This document shows positions 6,114 through 10,140 of a DNA stretch of 10,140 bases, one piece after another. Origin of the DNA: an uncultured Oscillospiraceae bacterium (lineage in GTDB: Bacteria; Bacillota; Clostridia; Oscillospirales; Oscillospiraceae); contig CAKTUT010000056.1 of the NCBI GenBank assembly GCA_934621665.1, forward strand, positions 1-10,140. Direction: 5' to 3'. Position 1 is the first letter of the stretch; each line of letters starts with the position of its first letter. The notes under the pieces were generated by a model. That model was not told the origin of the DNA and did not search any database. It saw nothing but the letters and a program-made list of their open reading frames with translations. A program made the translations under genes and the position numbers.

Positions 6114-6707
6114 TTATATAGGTTGCTGCGCTGCAAGTTCTGCCTCAAACTGCTTCCGCACCGTTGGGAACGTCAGCACCGGCAGCGGCGTATCTGTGTG
6201 CTCGGACAAAAACTTTTCCAGCCATGCAACGTTATACCACCGGCCAAATTTATACCCGCACTTGTGAAACTCGCCTACCGGGCGATAGCCCATATGCTGG
6301 TGAAAATCGAAGCTGTTGCGTGTCAAGTAGGGATCATCGCCGTCCGGACAGGTGACGCAGGCGTTTAGATTGATAATATGCTGCATCGAAAGCGCCTTTT
6401 CCAGCGCTGCGTACAGTTCACGTCCCACGCCGGACTTTTGCAGCCCGGATTTGACATAGATTGATGTCTCTACCGAGCGTGCATAGGCGATCCGATGATG
6501 AAATTCGGAGACATAGACATAGCCTGCGATTTCGCCGTCGCGGATACACACAAGATATGGGTATTTTTCCAGCGTGTCGTGAATCCTGATGCGGAATTCT
6601 TCTACCGATGGGATGTCATATTCAAACGAGATGGCTGTGTTTTTGACGTATTCTGCATAGATGGCAAGCAGCACAGATGCATCTGCCTCGGTTGCAATCC
6701 GAATCAT
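6114..6707 (-). CDS. GNAT N-acetyltransferase, phosphinothricin/methionine-sulfoximine (PAT/MnaT-like) type
   Basis: The 197-residue cytosolic enzyme is predicted to move the acetyl group of acetyl-CoA to the amino group of a small amino-acid-like substrate. The acetyl-CoA loop is GLQKSGVGRELY (88-99) within the ETSIYVKSGLQ motif A. PAT-family features are the start MIRIATEADASVLLAIYAEY, ISFEY (26-30), and the C-terminal run FHQHMGYRPVGEFHKCGYKF (135-154) followed by GRWYNVAWLEK. It is slightly longer than the usual 160-185 residues because of a charged C-terminal tail. ATG 6707 is chosen over an open extension up to 6878 because GGAG lies 7 bases upstream, the family starts here, and the promoter at 6751-6779 would otherwise fall inside the gene. 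The substrate is unknown. Many such enzymes detoxify herbicide-like or non-standard amino acids. Confidence 0.88.
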   Translation of the reverse strand: MIRIATEADASVLLAIYAEYVKNTAISFEYDIPSVEEFRIRIHDTLEKYPYLVCIRDGEIAGYVYVSEFHHRIAYARSVETSIYVKSGLQKSGVGRELYAALEKALSMQHIINLNACVTCPDGDDPYLTRNSFDFHQHMGYRPVGEFHKCGYKFGRWYNVAWLEKFLSEHTDTPLPVLTFPTVRKQFEAELAAQQPI

Positions 6708-6750
6708 AACAAGACTCCATTCTGCTGCGCCGTGTGCGCGGGTTTTCAAC

Positions 6751-6779
6751 AATATAGCACACTGCATCGACAAATGCAA
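6751..6779 (-). promoter_or_regulatory. Promoter of the GNAT gene
   Basis: On the minus strand TTGCAT (6779-6774) and TATATT (6756-6751) are separated by exactly 17 bp, a good sigma-A match. Transcription would start near 6744, giving a leader of about 37 bases before the ATG at 6707. Confidence 0.7.
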
Positions 6780-6808
6780 CTGCGTGCAGTCGCCTGCGCA
6801 AGCAATGG

Positions 6809-6837
6809 TTGCAATTTCTGCTGCATTTCGATACAAT
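6809..6837 (+). promoter_or_regulatory. Promoter of the exonuclease gene
   Basis: TTGCAA (6809-6814) and TACAAT (6832-6837) are 17 bp apart. The predicted transcription start near 6844 leaves a leader of only about 13 bases and places an upstream in-frame ATG (6836) inside the -10 box, which helps decide the start of the downstream gene. The -35 boxes of this and the opposite promoter share the mirrored element TGCAAC/GTTGCA (6775-6780 and 6808-6813). Confidence 0.65.
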
Positions 6838-6856
6838 GGTGAACGAGGTGAGGAAA

Positions 6857-7540
6857 ATGCTGGATTCGCTGTTTGCACGATACGATCGTATCGTTGTGTT
6901 GGATACAGAAACGACAGGAATTGACTGTCATAAGGATGAGATTATTGAGCTTGCGGCCATCAGTGTGACGCATGAGGGCATTGTGGAGGAGATGGACGAT
7001 CTGATTCGCCTGAGTGCCGGACGGACGCTTCCGCCGGTGATTGTCAATCTGACCGGAATTACCGGGCAGATGCTGGATGAGCGCGGCGTTGCAAAGCAGG
7101 AGGCGGCACGGCGGTTTGCGGCGATGCTGCAATGGGAGCGGACGCTGATTGTAGCATACAATGCGCAGTTTGATCTGTGCTTTTTGTATTATTTTCTGGC
7201 GGCGCATGGTCTTGCATCGTCGCTCAAGGGTGTGGAGATGATGGATGCGATGACAGTCTACAAGGATCGTCGCCCATATCCGCACAAGCTGAAGAACGCG
7301 ATTGAAGCATATGGTGTGACGACCCAAAACACGCATCGCGCGGTGGATGATGCAAAGGCGACATATGAGGTTTTGCTGGAGATGGAAAAGGAGCAGGACG
7401 ATCTGACGCGGTACATCAACCTCTTCGGCTATAACGCGAAATACGGCGTGTCCGGTCCGCGGATTTCATCTGTGCGCTATCTGCCGCAGGGCAGCGGCGC
7501 GCAGGGAAAGCTCTATGACGCGCTTTGCACGGCAAAATAA
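6857..7540 (+). CDS. DEDDh-family 3'-5' exonuclease (DnaQ/PolC-epsilon-like), stand-alone
   Basis: The 227-residue protein carries all three motifs of a two-metal DEDDh exonuclease: ExoI DTETTG (D16, E18), ExoII YNAQFD (D106) and ExoIII HRAVDD (H160, D165). NLTGITGQML (64-73) is also typical of the PolC/DnaQ proofreading fold. Such proteins trim DNA or RNA from the 3' end. Stand-alone members in Firmicutes are used in DNA repair or nucleic-acid turnover, and the specific substrate here is not evident. There is no polymerase, helicase or BRCT domain, and the tail after residue 185 (INLFGYNAKYGVSGPRISS) is a family-style C-terminal extension. ATG 6857 is chosen because GAGGTGAGG (6845-6853) is just upstream and the promoter lies immediately before it. 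A hairpin terminator follows the stop within 6 bases. Confidence 0.9.
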   Translation: MLDSLFARYDRIVVLDTETTGIDCHKDEIIELAAISVTHEGIVEEMDDLIRLSAGRTLPPVIVNLTGITGQMLDERGVAKQEAARRFAAMLQWERTLIVAYNAQFDLCFLYYFLAAHGLASSLKGVEMMDAMTVYKDRRPYPHKLKNAIEAYGVTTQNTHRAVDDAKATYEVLLEMEKEQDDLTRYINLFGYNAKYGVSGPRISSVRYLPQGSGAQGKLYDALCTAK

Positions 7541-7545
7541 AATCG

Positions 7546-7579
7546 AGGCAGTCTTGGCATACGCCAGGGCTGCCTTTTT
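7546..7579 (+). terminator. Rho-independent terminator of the exonuclease gene
   Basis: AGGCAGTCTTGGC (7546-7558) pairs over 13 positions, including two G-U pairs, with GCCAGGGCTGCCT (7563-7575) around the loop ATAC. The run TTTTT (7575-7579) follows directly. It separates the exonuclease from the LuxR-family gene, so the latter needs its own promoter. Confidence 0.88.
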
Positions 7580-7604
7580 GATACTTCCTCATACTTTGGA
7601 CGGA

Positions 7605-7633
7605 TTTACACGTGGCGAATGCTATGCTAAAAT
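7605..7633 (+). promoter_or_regulatory. Extended -10 promoter of the LuxR-family regulator
   Basis: TTTACA (7605-7610) and TAAAAT (7628-7633) are 17 bp apart, and TGC directly precedes the -10 box (7625-7627), giving an extended -10 element. Transcription would start near 7640, leaving a leader of about 50 bases before the ATG at 7690. GGAGG at 7675-7679 lies 10 bases upstream of the start. Confidence 0.68.
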
Positions 7634-7689
7634 GGGAAAAAGCGTAGAAATGTGGCTTTTGAACTCGAAGCGACGGAGGCAAACGCATA

Positions 7690-10053
7690 ATGGCGGACAA
7701 CGTTGTAATCAAGCCCGCAGTGGCGGAGAAATTTGATAAGGTAATGCGGCAGGGGCGCGTGGTGCTGTTCAGCGCGCCGTGCGGCTTTGGCAAAAGCACT
7801 ATGGCCAAGGCGCTTTTGCGCGGGAAAAAGGTCTATGAGGCAGCGGCGGGGGAACGTGGTTTCAGCTTTCCTGCGCAAAACGGCGAGTGGGAGGTGTTCC
7901 TGCTTGATCAACTTCAGGAGCTGCGTGAGGAGTCGCAGCAGGAGACGCTTTGCAGTCTGATCCGGGAGAATCCCGACCGGCGCTTTGTGCTGCTCTCGCG
8001 CGGCACGCCGCCGGGATGGCTGATGGCGTTTCAGTTTGCGGGGCTGATGCAGACGCTGGATGCGCGGTCGCTGCTGTTTGACCGGGAGACCACGGCGCGT
8101 TTTTTGCGCCAGCGCGGCATACAGGCAAGCGCCCTTGAGATTAATGCCATTCAAAAGGAATCGCTCGGTTATCCGCTTGGCGTGATGATCACGGCGCAGG
8201 TTATGGCCGACGGTTCATCGTATAGCCCAGAGGTGATTGCGCAGGCCTACCGTGAGCTGTATGCCTATTTTGATACGGCAGTCTATCGCCGCTTTTCGCT
8301 GCCAATCCGCCGGTTCTTGCTGGAGCTTGCGCCGTTTGAATCGTTTGACGCGGAGCTTGCGCGGATGGTCAGCGGCGATGCGCACGCAGGAGAGCTGCTC
8401 GACTGGATTCAGCGCAATACAACCATGCTGCAATATACCGATGTCCAGCGAATGCAGTTCTGGGCGGCGTTCCGGGATTTTTTGCTGTGGGAGATGGATC
8501 GGGAATATACCGAGGAAAAGCGGCGCGCACTTTTCAGCCGCGGCGGACTTTACTATGAATTGCGGGGCGACTATTCTCATGCGCTCGAGTGCTATTCGCG
8601 CGGCACGGATCACGCAAAGGTATCGGAGCTGCTTATCCGCAACGCGGAGCTTCACCCCGGCATGGGACACTATCAGGAAATGGAGCGCTATTACCGCGCG
8701 CTGCCGGAGACGGAGATCCTGCTCTCACCGGCGCTGATGCAGGGCATGAGTATGTTGTGCGCACTGCGTGCGGACTACAGCGGTTCTGAGCGGTGGTATC
8801 GGGCGCTTTCGGAATTTGCCAACCGCTGTGAGCGGACGGATGCGGCGCGCAAGGAAGCGCTCAGCCGAATGGCGTGGCTGGATATTTCGCTGCCGCAGCG
8901 TGCGGCAGCTGGTTTGACGCAGACGATCTCAGCGGTATTCAAGCTTTTAAATAACCGTGAAATTTTACTCCCGCCGTTTTCCGTGACCAGCACACTGCCA
9001 AGTATTATGAATGGAGGCAAGGATTTTTCCGATTGGAGCAAAAAGGACGATATTCTCTATAAAACGCTCCGCCCCGCTGTGGAGGCCGTTTTGGGCGCAG
9101 ACGGCGTAGGACTGGCCGACTGCGCCATTGCCGAGAGTAAATTTGAAAAGGGCGAGGATATCTCGGCCAGAATGCTGGTGCTGATTTCGCGGCTGGGAAC
9201 AATCCAGAAAAGCGGAACGCCGGACATTGAGTTTGCGGCGGTTGGACTTCTGGCGCGCAGCCAGCTGGATGCCGGGCAGGGGGATGATGCGCGGCACACT
9301 GTGGAAGCGCTGCGCGCACGATTTGCAGAAGAGGGCAAAACGCGTTTTTTGCCGAATATTGACGCGCTTTTGTGCCGCCTTGCGCTGTATAGCGGCGATT
9401 TGGACACCGCGGATCGCTGGTATCGCGAAAAAGCACCACGGGATCTGCTGCTTTTTGACACAATGAAGCGTTACCGCTATCTGACGCAGGCAATGGTGGA
9501 GCTTGCGGAGGAGCGGCCAGAGGCGGCGCTGATGACGCTTGCGCCATTGGAGGAGTACTGTACGGTTTGCAGACGGCATCTTGACGGACTGTACCGGAAT
9601 GTGTTGGTGGCCATTGCATGCTATCGAAAGGGCGACGAGGCATGGCGCGGATATTTTGACAGCGCGCTGTCGGCTGCGGCGGAGTTTCACTTTATCCGGC
9701 CAATCAGTATGTACGCTGGCGCGGTGCTGCCGCTGCTGGACGCGTGCGTGTGGGAGGGTGATGAACGCTGGTTTCGGCGTGTTTGCGGTGCGACGCGCGC
9801 GCAAGCGGCGAACTATCCGGCATTTTTGCAGCCGCGCTTTTCTCAGAGCGGTGCGCTGACGACAACTGAGCTTCAGGTGCTGAAGCTTATCTGCGCCAAC
9901 AAAAGCAACGCCGAGATCGGCAAGATTCTGGATATCAAGCTTGCCACGGTAAAAACGCACGTGAGCCACGTGCTGCAAAAGCTTGGTGTCAGCCGGCGAA
10001 GCGAGGTGCGAGCGGCGGCACAGAAGCTGTGGCTGATTTCAGATGAACCATAA
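7690..10053 (+). CDS. MalT-like LuxR-family transcriptional regulator with N-terminal P-loop NTPase (STAND type)
   Basis: The 787-residue protein combines an N-terminal NTPase, a long helical middle and a C-terminal LuxR helix-turn-helix. SAPCGFGKST (28-37) is the Walker A loop (K35, S36), VFLLDQ (69-74; D73) a Walker B-like strand, and FVLLSRGTPP (99-108) the MalT-type segment after it. The run LDARSLLFDRETTARFL (123-139) and GYPLGVM (160-166) also match the MalT/LAL layout. Residues about 275-700 have spaced Y/A/L helices with TPR character (YELRGDYSHALECYSRG, LYSGDLDTADRWYRE), the likely inducer- or partner-binding arm. The DNA-binding end is TTELQVLKLICANKSNAEIG (725-744) followed by KLATVKTHVSHVLQKLGVSR. 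MalT is about 900 residues, so this is a shorter relative. It has its own promoter and terminator, no target gene is obvious, and the inducer is unknown. Confidence 0.88.
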   Translation: MADNVVIKPAVAEKFDKVMRQGRVVLFSAPCGFGKSTMAKALLRGKKVYEAAAGERGFSFPAQNGEWEVFLLDQLQELREESQQETLCSLIRENPDRRFVLLSRGTPPGWLMAFQFAGLMQTLDARSLLFDRETTARFLRQRGIQASALEINAIQKESLGYPLGVMITAQVMADGSSYSPEVIAQAYRELYAYFDTAVYRRFSLPIRRFLLELAPFESFDAELARMVSGDAHAGELLDWIQRNTTMLQYTDVQRMQFWAAFRDFLLWEMDREYTEEKRRALFSRGGLYYELRGDYSHALECYSRGTDHAKVSELLIRNAELHPGMGHYQEMERYYRALPETEILLSPALMQGMSMLCALRADYSGSERWYRALSEFANRCERTDAARKEALSRMAWLDISLPQRAAAGLTQTISAVFKLLNNREILLPPFSVTSTLPSIMNGGKDFSDWSKKDDILYKTLRPAVEAVLGADGVGLADCAIAESKFEKGEDISARMLVLISRLGTIQKSGTPDIEFAAVGLLARSQLDAGQGDDARHTVEALRARFAEEGKTRFLPNIDALLCRLALYSGDLDTADRWYREKAPRDLLLFDTMKRYRYLTQAMVELAEERPEAALMTLAPLEEYCTVCRRHLDGLYRNVLVAIACYRKGDEAWRGYFDSALSAAAEFHFIRPISMYAGAVLPLLDACVWEGDERWFRRVCGATRAQAANYPAFLQPRFSQSGALTTTELQVLKLICANKSNAEIGKILDIKLATVKTHVSHVLQKLGVSRRSEVRAAAQKLWLISDEP

Positions 10054-10060
10054 TAAAAAG

Positions 10061-10096
10061 AAAGGCGGAGAGCATATGCTCTCCGCTTTTGCTTTT
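10061..10096. terminator. Bidirectional rho-independent terminator
   Basis: Bases 10065-10086 form a perfect palindrome whose arms GCGGAGAG and CTCTCCGC close on CATATG. On the plus strand it is followed by TTTTGCTTTT (10087-10096), and on the minus strand by CTTTCTTTTTATTA, so it can end transcripts from both sides. It lies 11 bases after the stop of the LuxR-family gene and 8 bases beyond the probable stop of the minus-strand gene at the right edge. Confidence 0.82.
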
Positions 10097-10140
10097 ACGA
10101 ATGATGCGTATAAAGCGAATAGTATTTGGTTGTAATCAGA
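10095..10140 (-). CDS. Possible C-terminal end of a minus-strand gene (partial)
   Basis: Reading leftwards from the window edge, one minus-strand frame gives LITTKYYSLYTHHS and ends at TAA (10097-10095). The stop directly abuts the bidirectional terminator, which is what a real convergent gene would show. Only 14 residues are visible and they do not identify a family. Confidence 0.35.
   Translation of the reverse strand, partial: LITTKYYSLYTHHS

Noticed and set aside
6708..6878. An upstream extension of the GNAT reading frame by 57 codons
   Set aside because: It contains the predicted promoter and overlaps the divergent promoter and start of the exonuclease. The family N-terminus and the ribosome site support 6707.
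1..10140. CRISPR array, tRNA/rRNA genes or an anti-phage system
   Set aside because: No spaced direct repeats, no tRNA-like cloverleaf or rRNA sequence and no defence-specific domain set were seen. The exonuclease and the P-loop LuxR protein are separated by terminators and have ordinary housekeeping or regulatory architectures.

Overview
The window looks like a piece of chromosome from a low-abundance-AT Firmicute, most likely a gut Clostridia of the Oscillospiraceae/Butyricicoccaceae sort. The grounds are GC content by eye in the mid-50s per cent, strong GGAGG-type ribosome binding sites, sigma-A-like promoters with 17-bp spacers, and the gene families present. The taxon is inferred from style and families, not from a marker gene.

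Left edge (1-440): the last 53 codons of a protein that resembles the C-terminal DUF4368 region of large serine recombinases, a perfect 12-bp hairpin, an imperfect 16-bp inverted repeat that could be the end or attachment site of the element, and, on the minus strand, a 50-codon remnant resembling the C-terminal end of an IS66-family TnpB (Orf2). This is probably an old mobile-element junction.

Centre (441-6081): a purine-salvage/degradation module. A MerR-family regulator with a GyrI/BmrR-like effector domain (minus strand) is divergent from a three-gene operon: an ATZ/TRZ-type amidohydrolase, adenine deaminase (ade) and an NCS2-family nucleobase permease, closed by a strong terminator. The divergent control region holds a promoter with the long 19-bp spacer typical of MerR-activated promoters and a perfect CTATAA-CGA-TTATAG dyad in that spacer. 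The simplest reading is that the permease imports a purine, Ade deaminates adenine to hypoxanthine, the second hydrolase deaminates another aminopurine or related ring, and the MerR protein switches the set on in response to a small molecule. The substrate of the first hydrolase and the MerR ligand are unknown and are the best leads in the window.

Right part (6082-10140): a PAT/MnaT-like GNAT acetyltransferase (minus strand) is divergent from a small DEDDh 3'-5' exonuclease, each with a recognisable promoter. A 787-residue MalT-like LuxR-family regulator follows, with its own extended -10 promoter and a bidirectional terminator. The last 46 bases probably hold the C-terminal end of a minus-strand gene. 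These genes look like independent transcription units and not one system.
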